Virus record (IMG/VR): IMGVR_UViG_3300020169_000085
Coordinates: 1 to 27,798 of that record
Reading direction: 5' to 3' (one strand)
Origin: a virus
DNA length: 27,798 nt
Shown here: positions 15,483-22,355 of the stretch, piece by piece
Layout of the letters: the number at the start of each line of letters is the position of its first letter
Position numbering within the stretch: the stretch's first letter is position 1
The notes under the pieces: model-generated
What the model saw: the letters and a program-made list of their open reading frames with translations, nothing else
What the model was told of the DNA's origin: nothing
The model's database searches: none
Translations under genes and position numbers: made by a program

Positions 15483-16352
15483 ATGAACTTACCAATCACA
15501 AGTAGAGTAAAAAGATCTCCCCTGTTAAGCCAAGCGTCTCAAGCTATAGAGGTTGAGAATGACGATCAAGCTAAAGGCTTTTATGAAAGTCAAGGAGAAG
15601 ATGTAAAATCCACTAAAACAGTAACCCAAGAGCCTACTGAAACTTTCACGGGGACAAAAGCAACAGGAGAAGCAGAAAAAAAATGGGCAAAACAAAATGA
15701 ATACTGTAAAGGTAAACCCGTGGGTACACCTGGTTGTTCTGGTTTTCATAAATTCGAAGGAACTGGAACCGTAGTAGAGGAGACGGTTGTTAAAGGGAAA
15801 AAAGAAATGGGTGAAGTTCCAATAAGAGTAGCTCAAAAAGGAGACGTAATGGAGCCTTGGCAAATTTCTAGAATGCAAAGATCCATAAAGAAAGAACAAA
15901 AGCAAATTAGAAAATCTAAACTTAAACAAAGACCAGACGGTGTTAGTAGAAGAGATTGGAAGAGGCAGGTTAGAGCAGAAGAAAATGCTGCTGAACAAAA
16001 AGAGTTTCAAGCTTTAGCAGATAGAAACGCTAAATCAAGAGCTTCCGGTAAAAGAGGAGGATCAAGAGATGTAGCTGGTTTTGATAGAGCTAAAACCGTT
16101 GGAGAAGATAGTGAAAAAGTGCAAGTGACTAAAGCTCAAAAAGCAGCTGAGCTAGCCGCTAACAAAAATAAAAAAGAAGAAAAGAAAAAATCACCAAACG
16201 AAATGAGATCAACAAGCCCAGCAAAAAAAGCATTAAAAGGTAGCCAAAATCAATTACCTCAGCATTTACAAGCAGCTATTAAAGCAGCTCCTGGTAAAAT
16301 GAACGGTTCTCCTTACAAAATGAAAGGCTCAATGTTTAAAAAGAGATACTAA
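15483..16352 (+). CDS. Basic protein with N-terminal PITSRVK motif (family member 1)
   Basis: This 289-aa protein is very rich in Lys, Arg, Glu and Gln and begins NLPITSRVKRSP. The same opening recurs in two genes downstream. Residues about 75-95 contain YCKGKPVGTPGCSGFHKFEG, the only part that looks folded. Long charged helices follow (QISRMQRSIKKEQKQIRKSK). The C-terminal third is disordered, with STSPAKKAL and the ending APGKMNGSPYKMKGSMFKK. No enzyme motif is visible. It could be an internal virion protein or a DNA-binding or condensing protein, since SPAKK-like motifs occur in histone-like tails; this is inference. It starts one base after the preceding stop and shares a TAATG with the next gene. 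Confidence 0.6.
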   Translation: MNLPITSRVKRSPLLSQASQAIEVENDDQAKGFYESQGEDVKSTKTVTQEPTETFTGTKATGEAEKKWAKQNEYCKGKPVGTPGCSGFHKFEGTGTVVEETVVKGKKEMGEVPIRVAQKGDVMEPWQISRMQRSIKKEQKQIRKSKLKQRPDGVSRRDWKRQVRAEENAAEQKEFQALADRNAKSRASGKRGGSRDVAGFDRAKTVGEDSEKVQVTKAQKAAELAANKNKKEEKKKSPNEMRSTSPAKKALKGSQNQLPQHLQAAIKAAPGKMNGSPYKMKGSMFKKRY

Positions 16353-16666
16353 TGGCTATACCAATTACAAGTAAAATAAAAAACTGCTCGCCTGCTAAGA
16401 AAACAGGAGCATGGACAAGGAAAGAGGGGCAATCGGAATCTGGAGGTTTAAACCAAAAAGGTGTTGATGATTATAAAAGAAAAAATCCTGGTTCAAAATT
16501 AAAGACCGCTGTAACAACAAAGCCATCTAAATTGAAGCCTGGTAGTAAAGCCGCTAATCGTAGAAAATCTTTTTGTGCAAGAATGAGCGGGGTAAAAGGA
16601 CCAATGAAAAAACCAAATGGTAAACCTACAAGAAAGGCTTTAGCATTAAGAAAATGGAATTGCTAA
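16352..16666 (+). CDS. Small basic phage protein, PITSKIK motif (family member 2), DUF6321-like
   Basis: This 104-aa, strongly basic protein begins AIPITSKIKNCSPAKKTGAW and continues WTRKEGQSESGGLNQKGVDD. It ends with a run that looks highly conserved from memory of other aquatic phages (ANRRKSFCARMSGVKGPMKK, then RKALALRKWNC). I associate this latter part with the uncharacterised DUF6321 family, an assignment I cannot check here. Three Cys (NCS, FCA, WNC-end) are notable for so basic a protein. A virion-internal or DNA-bound role would fit the charge. It overlaps both neighbours by one base (TAATG). Confidence 0.65.
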   Translation: MAIPITSKIKNCSPAKKTGAWTRKEGQSESGGLNQKGVDDYKRKNPGSKLKTAVTTKPSKLKPGSKAANRRKSFCARMSGVKGPMKKPNGKPTRKALALRKWNC

Positions 16667-16821
16667 TGGAATCAAAAGGACTAGGCGATACGGTAGAAAA
16701 AATAACTAAAGCAACAGGAATCAAGACTTTAGTAGAAAAAGTTTCAGAGGGTTTAAACATCCCGTGCGGGTGCCAGCACAGAAAAGAAAAACTAAATAAA
16801 ATGTTACCATACAAAAAATAA
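16666..16821 (+). CDS. 51-aa protein with CGC motif
   Basis: A short gene begins inside the stop of the previous one (TAATG) and codes for MESKGLGDTVEKITKATGIK followed by TLVEKVSEGLNIPCGCQHRK and the ending EKLNKMLPYKK. The plan, GLGD.(V/I)EKITKATGIK, then a CGC, then RKE.LN and FPYK or similar, is one I recognise from many small proteins of Bacteroidota phages, which supports it being real despite its size. It is probably two short helices joined by a Cys-turn that could bind metal as a dimer. Function is unknown. It lies between members of the PITSKIK-tagged family. Confidence 0.7.
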   Translation: MESKGLGDTVEKITKATGIKTLVEKVSEGLNIPCGCQHRKEKLNKMLPYKK

Positions 16822-16827
16822 AAAAAA

Positions 16828-17889
16828 ATGAGTTTCAAAAACACACCAATAACGGCGAAAATTAAAAGAACTACTAAAGGAGGTATTACACAACCATTAC
16901 TTAACGTAGGAGCTCCTATTAAAATGAAGATGTCTTCACCTGCTAAGCAAACAGTTGCTGACCCTGAACTTACTAAAAAAATGGACAATTTTAGAAATGA
17001 AATGTCTAGACAAGACAAAGTAAAAGCCGACAACTTAGCTGCAAGCAAAGCAAAGAAAGCTGCGAAAGATAAATCTAATTATCAAAAGAACATGGATCAA
17101 TATAGAAAAGATGTATCTACTTTAAATGCAAATACAAAAGCTGCATCTAAAAATGTTAATCCTAGACAAATGGATTCCGCTATGAATAGAAGCGTAAGAC
17201 AGGCAGGTAGGATTAAATCTTTTGAAAAGAATCTTTACGACTACGATACAAAAAACAAAGCAGGTAGCACTGAAGGTTATACTGCTAAAGAATATGCAAT
17301 GGCTAAAGCCAGTGGTACTTATAAATCTAGAGCTAAGAAAAAAGAAGACGTTAAAGTAGACACTACCAAAACTCAAGCCACTAAAACTAAAAAAGTTTCA
17401 TACGATACTGCTTATAAAAATAGGGATCAAAAAACATACGGTAAGATGGACAAAGCTACTTATATAAAAGAAGCTAAACGTCAAAACGCTTCATATAAGG
17501 CCGGTAAAGGATGGGATGTTAAAAACAAAGGTAAAGATACACCACCTAGAAAAAAGGTTAAAACAGCTTCTGTAATAGAACCTAAAGGAATTAAAAAAAT
17601 AGAAATATCTACAAAGTTAGATCCAAAACAACTTAAAGCAGAAGTTGTAAAGCGTAACACTAAAACAGAAAAGCCTTCTAAAAGAGACGTACGTAAAGCT
17701 AATAGAAAAGCTAAATCAGCAGGTAGAGCAAGTGATAGAGCAGCAAGAGCTAGACTAAAAGGCCAACAAGCTTTAGAGAATGGTAACAAGCAAAAAGCTT
17801 TAAGACTTAAAAGAAAAGAAACACGATTAAAAGCAAAAGCTACTAGAAAAAGAGGACAAGCAGCAGATGCTATTAAGATAAAAGATTAA
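16828..17889 (+). CDS. Very basic Lys-rich protein with PITAKIK motif (family member 3)
   Basis: This 353-aa protein starts MSFKNTPITAKIKRTTKGG and soon reaches IKMKMSSPAKQT, repeating the two hallmarks of the two genes before it. The rest is dominated by Lys, Arg, Ala, Asp and Thr, with long charged helices (KMDNFRNEMSRQDKVKADN). The C-terminal 80 residues resemble a histone-like or nucleic-acid-coating tail (DVRKANRKAKSAGRASDRAA, RLKRKETRLKAKATRKRGQ). No Cys and no enzyme motif occur. An internal head protein or genome-condensing protein is the most natural guess. A 6-base A-rich gap follows the CGC gene, and the holin-like gene starts directly after the stop. Confidence 0.6.
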   Translation: MSFKNTPITAKIKRTTKGGITQPLLNVGAPIKMKMSSPAKQTVADPELTKKMDNFRNEMSRQDKVKADNLAASKAKKAAKDKSNYQKNMDQYRKDVSTLNANTKAASKNVNPRQMDSAMNRSVRQAGRIKSFEKNLYDYDTKNKAGSTEGYTAKEYAMAKASGTYKSRAKKKEDVKVDTTKTQATKTKKVSYDTAYKNRDQKTYGKMDKATYIKEAKRQNASYKAGKGWDVKNKGKDTPPRKKVKTASVIEPKGIKKIEISTKLDPKQLKAEVVKRNTKTEKPSKRDVRKANRKAKSAGRASDRAARARLKGQQALENGNKQKALRLKRKETRLKAKATRKRGQAADAIKIKD

Positions 17890-18285
17890 ATGAAAAAGTT
17901 ATTTCAATGGCTTACAGGTAGTGTTGTTAAAGAAATTGGCAGCGCTATTGATAAGTTAACTACAACTGAAGAAGAGAAGCTTACTATTAAAAAGCAAGTT
18001 ATAGAAATACTAGAACAAGCCGATACAAATGCTCAAGCTCAAGTAACAGATCGTTGGAAGTCAGATATGGAAAGTGACAGTTTCTTGTCTAAAAATATCC
18101 GGCCAATTATACTCATATATATAACGGTTATATTTACAGCGTTGGCATTTACTGATGGTAACATTGGAGAGTTTCAAATAGCAAAAGAGTATATACCTAT
18201 ATTTCAAACATTATTAGTTACTGTTTACGGAGCTTATTTTGTAGGAAGAACTTGGGAAAAAGCAACAAAAATAAATAAAAAATAA
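17890..18285 (+). CDS. Holin-like membrane protein (3TM holin/GTA type)
   Basis: This 131-aa protein resembles the Holin_3TMs group first noted for gene-transfer agents and common in Flavobacteriia phages. An amphipathic start (KKLFQWLTGSVVKEIGSAID) leads into a helical Gln/Glu-rich part, then the hallmark DRWKSDMESDSFLSKNIRP at residues 54-72. Two hydrophobic segments follow, at about 72-88 (PIILIYITVIFTALAFT) and 102-118 (IPIFQTLLVTVYGAYFV), and a basic tail. The N-terminal amphipathic segment may be the third membrane element. Its job would be to open the inner membrane at lysis. No endolysin is recognisable beside it, so lysis genes may be split. Confidence 0.72.
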   Translation: MKKLFQWLTGSVVKEIGSAIDKLTTTEEEKLTIKKQVIEILEQADTNAQAQVTDRWKSDMESDSFLSKNIRPIILIYITVIFTALAFTDGNIGEFQIAKEYIPIFQTLLVTVYGAYFVGRTWEKATKINKK

Positions 18286-18294
18286 ACAAAAATA

Positions 18295-18819
18295 ATGGGA
18301 CAATTTTTAAATCAGCCAGACTTTATAGAGTTTGGCAAAGTAGTAACACCAAGCAATACAATTAATGCTTCTACAAACCTTAACAAAGCTTCTTTGTGGG
18401 TTGGCGGAGGCGGTACTGTAAAAGCTATACTTTCTAGTACACTTGGAGGTGTTGTAGAAAGTTTTACAATAACATCACCAGGAGCAGGTTATACCACTGG
18501 AGCTGCAGTAGCAACTTTAAACGATGATGGTACAGATGCAACTGGCTTAACCGTAGATATCACTGTAGATGGTAGTGGTGCAATTGTTACTGCCGTACTA
18601 AATAACACAGGTAGTGGTTATGTAGTAGGACAAACACTTAGAATAGCAGGAGGTACTTCAATGGCAGTTATTACTATTACAGGAGTTGATAACACACCTT
18701 TAGCTTCTCAAGCAGTATCTTTTCAAGGAGTACAAGCAGGGACATACTTGCCAGTAATCGTTGATTATGTGTTAATAGAAGGCACTAACCCGGCAACTCT
18801 GATGATTGCATGTCATTAA
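18295..18819 (+). CDS. Gly-rich virion-like protein
   Basis: This 174-aa protein is almost all Gly, Thr, Val, Ala and Ser with a beta-strand pattern. Two related units occur, SPGAGYTTGAAV near residue 62 and NTGSGYVVGQTL near residue 103, the G.GY..G element often seen in fibre and head-decoration proteins of aquatic phages. The ends (NKASLWVGGGGTVKAI, and VQAGTYLPVIVDYVLIEGTN) look like a split beta barrel around the inserted repeats. It is probably part of the virion surface, a decoration or spike protein, but the exact site is unknown. Confidence 0.6.
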   Translation: MGQFLNQPDFIEFGKVVTPSNTINASTNLNKASLWVGGGGTVKAILSSTLGGVVESFTITSPGAGYTTGAAVATLNDDGTDATGLTVDITVDGSGAIVTAVLNNTGSGYVVGQTLRIAGGTSMAVITITGVDNTPLASQAVSFQGVQAGTYLPVIVDYVLIEGTNPATLMIACH

Positions 18820-18836
18820 GAATGCTTAAAAACAAG

Positions 18837-18850
18837 TAACTATATAGTTA
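18837..18850. promoter_or_regulatory. Perfect 14-base palindrome in an intergenic leader
   Basis: TAACTATATAGTTA is its own reverse complement and lies 28 bases before the start at 18878, in one of the few real gaps (58 bases). Just before it TTAAG-AATG-CTTAA could form a weak hairpin. It may be an operator or part of a promoter, though AT-rich palindromes arise easily by chance. Confidence 0.3.
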
Positions 18851-18877
18851 TTATATAAACAATTAAATCATATTATT

Positions 18878-19114
18878 ATGTCTAAAAAATTATCAGAAGT
18901 AGAGTTAAAAGAATTACAAGGGGTCATTGGTAAAATCAACGAAGTGCAAATGCAAATTGGTGGTTTAGAAATGCAAAAACAAGAACTTATTTTAGCGGGA
19001 GTTGAGGCTAAAAAAGCTTTAGGAGAAACTCAAAAAACGTTAGAAGAAACTTATGGCCAGGTTCAAATTGATATCCAAACTGGAGAAATCAAAGAAAATG
19101 AATCAGATAGTTAG
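18878..19114 (+). CDS. Small coiled-coil protein
   Basis: This 78-aa protein has regular heptads over most of its length (KELQGVIGKINEVQMQIGGL, then MQKQELILAGVEAKKALGET), followed by GQVQIDIQTGEI. I have met very similar short coiled-coil proteins in marine phage genomes near the terminase genes, always without known function. It is preceded by a palindrome-bearing leader and its end overlaps the next gene by 17 bases. It could serve as a small oligomeric adaptor. Confidence 0.6.
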   Translation: MSKKLSEVELKELQGVIGKINEVQMQIGGLEMQKQELILAGVEAKKALGETQKTLEETYGQVQIDIQTGEIKENESDS

Positions 19115-19319
19115 AAAGATAAGTATTGGTAAAGACTACAAAAATGATGCCATGCACTACTCTGTTGGACAGGAAGTGTATGGTGGTCATACCATAAAAA
19201 ATATAATTGAAGAAGATACTAAGTACTCAATATATATAGAAAAGAATAACGAGATAATGCCATGGAAAGATTTTAATAAGAATATGGCAATTGCAGTAGA
19301 ATATGACTTGCAATATTAA
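19098..19319 (+). CDS. Small unknown protein, MNQIVRKISIG family
   Basis: This 73-aa protein begins MNQIVRKISIGKDYKNDAMH and includes YSVGQEVYGGHTIKNI and EIMPWKDFNKNMAIAVEYDL. I recall similar proteins opening at the same Met in aquatic phages, so the start at 19098 is preferred over an in-frame ATG at 19053, which would add 15 residues overlapping the coiled-coil gene. The chain alternates short strands and turns, suggesting a small beta-rich fold. The gene overlaps its upstream neighbour by 17 bases and shares a TAATG with the Cpn10-like gene. Function is unknown. Confidence 0.6.
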   Translation: MNQIVRKISIGKDYKNDAMHYSVGQEVYGGHTIKNIIEEDTKYSIYIEKNNEIMPWKDFNKNMAIAVEYDLQY

Positions 19320-19909
19320 TGAAGTCATTAATTAATTTTATCATAGAGCCTATAGGCGAAAGATATAACAATGTAAAGAATATTGAAGGCAACGAATTAT
19401 TGTTAAATACAGAATTACAAAATCATAATTATTCAAATAGAATAGCCAAGGTTATATCCGTACCTAAATTATCAGATACTGATATAAAAGAAGGTGATCA
19501 AGTAATAGTGCATCACAATGTATTTAGACGTTTTAGAGACATTAGAGGTGACGAAAAAAATAGTAGATCTTACTATAAAGACAATATATACTTTGCAACT
19601 GAAGATCAGGTTTACGCTTACAAAAGAAAAAGCAACTGGCAAAGCTGTAAAGGATTTAATTTCGTAAAACCTATAAAAGAAACAAAATCATTTTCATTAG
19701 ATAAAGAGAAAGAAGGTGTTGGCGTTTTATACTTCAAAGATCCTGAACTAAAAGGATTAAAAGACGGAGATCTAGTCGGGTTTAGACCTGGGGCAGAATA
19801 TGAATTTGTAATCGGTAACGATAGAATTTATAGAGTACCCACAAATTCAATCACAATTAAATATGAATATCAAGGAAACGAAGAAGAGTATAATCCAAGC
19901 TGGGCATAG
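19319..19909 (+). CDS. Two-module Cpn10-like (GroES-like) protein
   Basis: This 196-aa protein appears to hold two GroES-like barrels. In the first, NFIIEPIG is the opening strand, the stretch to GNELLLN is a mobile-loop equivalent with an LLL tripeptide, and AKVISVP, IKEGDQVIVHHN and NIYFATEDQVYAYK match GEVLAVG, VKVGDIVIFND and EVLIMSESDILAIV of E. coli GroES. A second, shorter unit from about residue 125 gives GVGVLYFKD, LKDGDLVGFRPG and DRIYRVPTNSITIKY in the same order. Tandem Cpn10 domains are known in plant chloroplast Cpn20, and phages such as T4 make their own co-chaperonin (gp31) for capsid folding. Its position next to the packaging and head genes fits such a job. The homology is by pattern only. 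It overlaps the next gene by 47 bases. Confidence 0.6.
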   Translation: MKSLINFIIEPIGERYNNVKNIEGNELLLNTELQNHNYSNRIAKVISVPKLSDTDIKEGDQVIVHHNVFRRFRDIRGDEKNSRSYYKDNIYFATEDQVYAYKRKSNWQSCKGFNFVKPIKETKSFSLDKEKEGVGVLYFKDPELKGLKDGDLVGFRPGAEYEFVIGNDRIYRVPTNSITIKYEYQGNEEEYNPSWA

Positions 19910-20138
19910 AGCGGTTGAAGAACTTATAAAAGTTGCCAAAGAATCTATTGTAGATTCAGAAGATGATCTTGCTGCAGACAAGCTTAAAAACGCAGCGGCT
20001 ACAAAAAAGCTAGCTATATTTGATGCTTTTGAAATCCTTACTAGGATACAACTTGAACAAGATATTCTTGACGAAAAACCAGCAGAAATTAAAGAAGAAA
20101 AATCTTTTAAAGGATTCGCTGAAAAAAGATCTAAGTAA
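19863..20138 (+). CDS. Probable terminase small subunit
   Basis: This 91-aa protein is mostly helical: NIKETKKSIIQAGHRAVEEL, DLAADKLKNAAATKKLAIFD, then FEILTRIQLEQDIL and a charged tail. It lies directly before the large terminase with a TAATG overlap, the usual place for a small subunit, which would bind the packaging site and stimulate the large subunit. A helix-turn-helix is not clear, and the protein is shorter than many small terminases. Its start lies inside the Cpn10-like gene, 47 bases before that gene stops. The assignment rests mainly on gene order and on memory of similar proteins at this place in marine phages. Confidence 0.6.
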   Translation: MNIKETKKSIIQAGHRAVEELIKVAKESIVDSEDDLAADKLKNAAATKKLAIFDAFEILTRIQLEQDILDEKPAEIKEEKSFKGFAEKRSK

Positions 20139-22351
20139 TGTACGAACAAACATTATATAAGATTGTAACTCCTGTAAAGCTTACTACAATATCAAGACTC
20201 AACAAAGCTAAAAAATGGGAGTATGGTTATAACAAAGAACACGACATCGTTGTTATAAGTAAGACTGGGCAAATTGGTGAAATATACAATATACAGAACT
20301 TAAAAATAGCTTTACCAAAAGCACCGCCTAGTGTAGATAAATCAAATAAAAAATGGACACCTGAAGAATACCCTAAAGAATTAAAATCAATTGAAAGTAT
20401 ATTCGATTGGAGGGATTATCCAGAGTCATTTAAGCTAAAATGGGAAAGTTATATAGATGAACAATTTAACAAAAGAGAAAACGGTCACTGGTTCAATAAT
20501 AAGGGCTTGGATACTTACATTACTGGTACTCACTTTATGTACTTGCAGTGGTCCAAGATTGATGTTGGGCAGCCAGATTTTAGGGAATCAAACAGATTAT
20601 TCTACATCTTCTGGGAAGCTTGTAAAGCAGACACCCGTTGTTATGGAATGTCATATCTCAAGAATAGACGTTCAGGCTTTTCATTCATGGCGTCTGGGGA
20701 AACGGTTAATATGGCAACAATATCGTCCGACTCACGCTTTGGGATTTTGTCCAAATCTGGAGCCGATGCTAAGAAAATGTTCACAGATAAGGTTGTACCC
20801 ATTAGTGTTAACTACCCGTTTTTCTTTAAACCGATCCAGGACGGTATGGACAGGCCAAAGACGGAACTTGCCTACAGGGTCCCCGCATCAAAGCTTACTC
20901 GTAAGTCCATCACCAAAGCCGTTAGGCCCGAGACCCTTGACGGTCTTGATACCACCGTCGATTGGAAAAACACCGGTGATAACGCATACGATGGAGAAAA
21001 ACTAAAACTACTAGTACATGATGAAAGTGGCAAGTGGGAGAAACCGAATAATATATTAAATAACTGGCGAGTTACAAAAACGTGTTTAAGATTAGGTTCT
21101 AGAATTATTGGAAAATGTATGATGGGTTCAACCTCAAATGCATTAGATAAAGGAGGAGACAATTTTAAAAAACTATATAACAATTCAGATGTTATTAAAA
21201 GAAATAGGAATGGCCAAACCGCTTCAGGTTTATATTCTTTGTTTATTCCTATGGAATGGAATTATGAAGGATTTATTGATGAGTATGGGCATCCTGTATT
21301 TAATACCCCTAAAGAACCTGTACTAGGCCCATACGGCGACGTTATAGACATCGGGGTTATAGAGCACTGGAATAATGAGGCAGAAGGATTAAAGTCCGAC
21401 CAGGACGCTCTAAATGAATTTTATAGACAATTTCCTAGAACAGAAGAACACGCTTTTAGGGATGAAACAAAAAATAGTATATTTAATTTAGTTAAAATAT
21501 ACGAACAAATAGATTACAACGAAGATTTAGGTAATACAAATGTATTAACAAGAGGAAGCTTTCAATGGGTAAATGGAATAAAAGATTCTACGGTGAAATT
21601 TTCACCTAATCCATCTGGAAGATTTTTAGTATCTTGGGTTCCCGGGGAGCACTTACAAAATAAACAAGTTGTTAATAAAGGATTGAAAGCCCCAGGTAAT
21701 GATCATATGGGCGCATTTGGTTGTGATAGTTATGATATATCAGGAACAACAGATGGGCACGGATCTAAAGGAGCTTTACACGGTTTGACAAAATTCAGTT
21801 TAGAAGACGCTCCAGCTAATACGTTCTTTTTAGAATATATAGCTAGGCCACAAACCGCAGAGATATTTTTTGAAGATGTATTAATGGCTTGTATATTTTA
21901 TGGAATGCCTTTATTATGTGAAAACAATAAACCTAGATTATTGTATTATTTTAAAAGAAGAGGATACAGAGGGTATTCAATGAATAGACCTGACAAAGTG
22001 TGGAACAAATTATCTGTAACTGAAAGAGAAATTGGTGGAATGCCTAACTCTAGTGAAGATATAAAACAAGCACACGCGGCAGCTATCGAAACATATATAG
22101 ACAAACACGTAGGTTTACGTGAAGATGGTCAGTACGGTGCAATGTATTTTAATACTACTTTAAATGATTGGGCTGGTTTTGATATAAATAAAAGAACAAA
22201 GTTTGATGCAGCTATAAGTTCTGGCTTAGCTATAATGGCTTGTAATAGACATTTATATTATCCCAGACCTCAAGTACAAAAAGAAACAATAAGTTTAAAA
22301 ATAGCTAAATACACCAACCAAGGTGGTTTATCAAAATTAATAGAAAAATAA
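20138..22351 (+). CDS. terL: Terminase large subunit
   Basis: This 737-aa protein is the ATP-driven packaging motor and genome-cutting nuclease. The ATPase half has a deviant Walker A, KNRRSGFS at residues 175-182, which lines up with the K.AR.G.S form of lambda gpA rather than a classical GK(S/T). Walker B is KLLVHDESGKW with Asp295-Glu296, and a coupling motif follows at MMGSTSN around residue 330. The C-terminal nuclease begins near residue 527 with GCDSYDIS (Asp530, Asp533), with further acidic residues in LLCENNKP and after EREIGGMPN. A stretch from about 20560 to 20990 is far richer in GC than the rest and uses codons such as CCC, ACC and GTC. The nearest downstream gene is the portal, as usual. 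Confidence 0.9.
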   Translation: MYEQTLYKIVTPVKLTTISRLNKAKKWEYGYNKEHDIVVISKTGQIGEIYNIQNLKIALPKAPPSVDKSNKKWTPEEYPKELKSIESIFDWRDYPESFKLKWESYIDEQFNKRENGHWFNNKGLDTYITGTHFMYLQWSKIDVGQPDFRESNRLFYIFWEACKADTRCYGMSYLKNRRSGFSFMASGETVNMATISSDSRFGILSKSGADAKKMFTDKVVPISVNYPFFFKPIQDGMDRPKTELAYRVPASKLTRKSITKAVRPETLDGLDTTVDWKNTGDNAYDGEKLKLLVHDESGKWEKPNNILNNWRVTKTCLRLGSRIIGKCMMGSTSNALDKGGDNFKKLYNNSDVIKRNRNGQTASGLYSLFIPMEWNYEGFIDEYGHPVFNTPKEPVLGPYGDVIDIGVIEHWNNEAEGLKSDQDALNEFYRQFPRTEEHAFRDETKNSIFNLVKIYEQIDYNEDLGNTNVLTRGSFQWVNGIKDSTVKFSPNPSGRFLVSWVPGEHLQNKQVVNKGLKAPGNDHMGAFGCDSYDISGTTDGHGSKGALHGLTKFSLEDAPANTFFLEYIARPQTAEIFFEDVLMACIFYGMPLLCENNKPRLLYYFKRRGYRGYSMNRPDKVWNKLSVTEREIGGMPNSSEDIKQAHAAAIETYIDKHVGLREDGQYGAMYFNTTLNDWAGFDINKRTKFDAAISSGLAIMACNRHLYYPRPQVQKETISLKIAKYTNQGGLSKLIEK

Positions 22352-22355
22352 AAAT

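Noticed and set aside
15525-16010. 161-codon minus-strand ORF opposite the basic protein gene
   Set aside because: It is a Phe/Leu/Ser-rich translation typical of the complement of Lys/Glu-rich coding sequence. No start context or neighbouring minus-strand gene supports it.
20457-21005. Long alternative-frame + strand ORF of 182 codons inside the terminase gene
   Set aside because: It coincides with the GC-rich island, where stops are rarer by chance. Its protein is Leu/Arg/Ser-rich without domains, and the terminase frame carries the known motifs.
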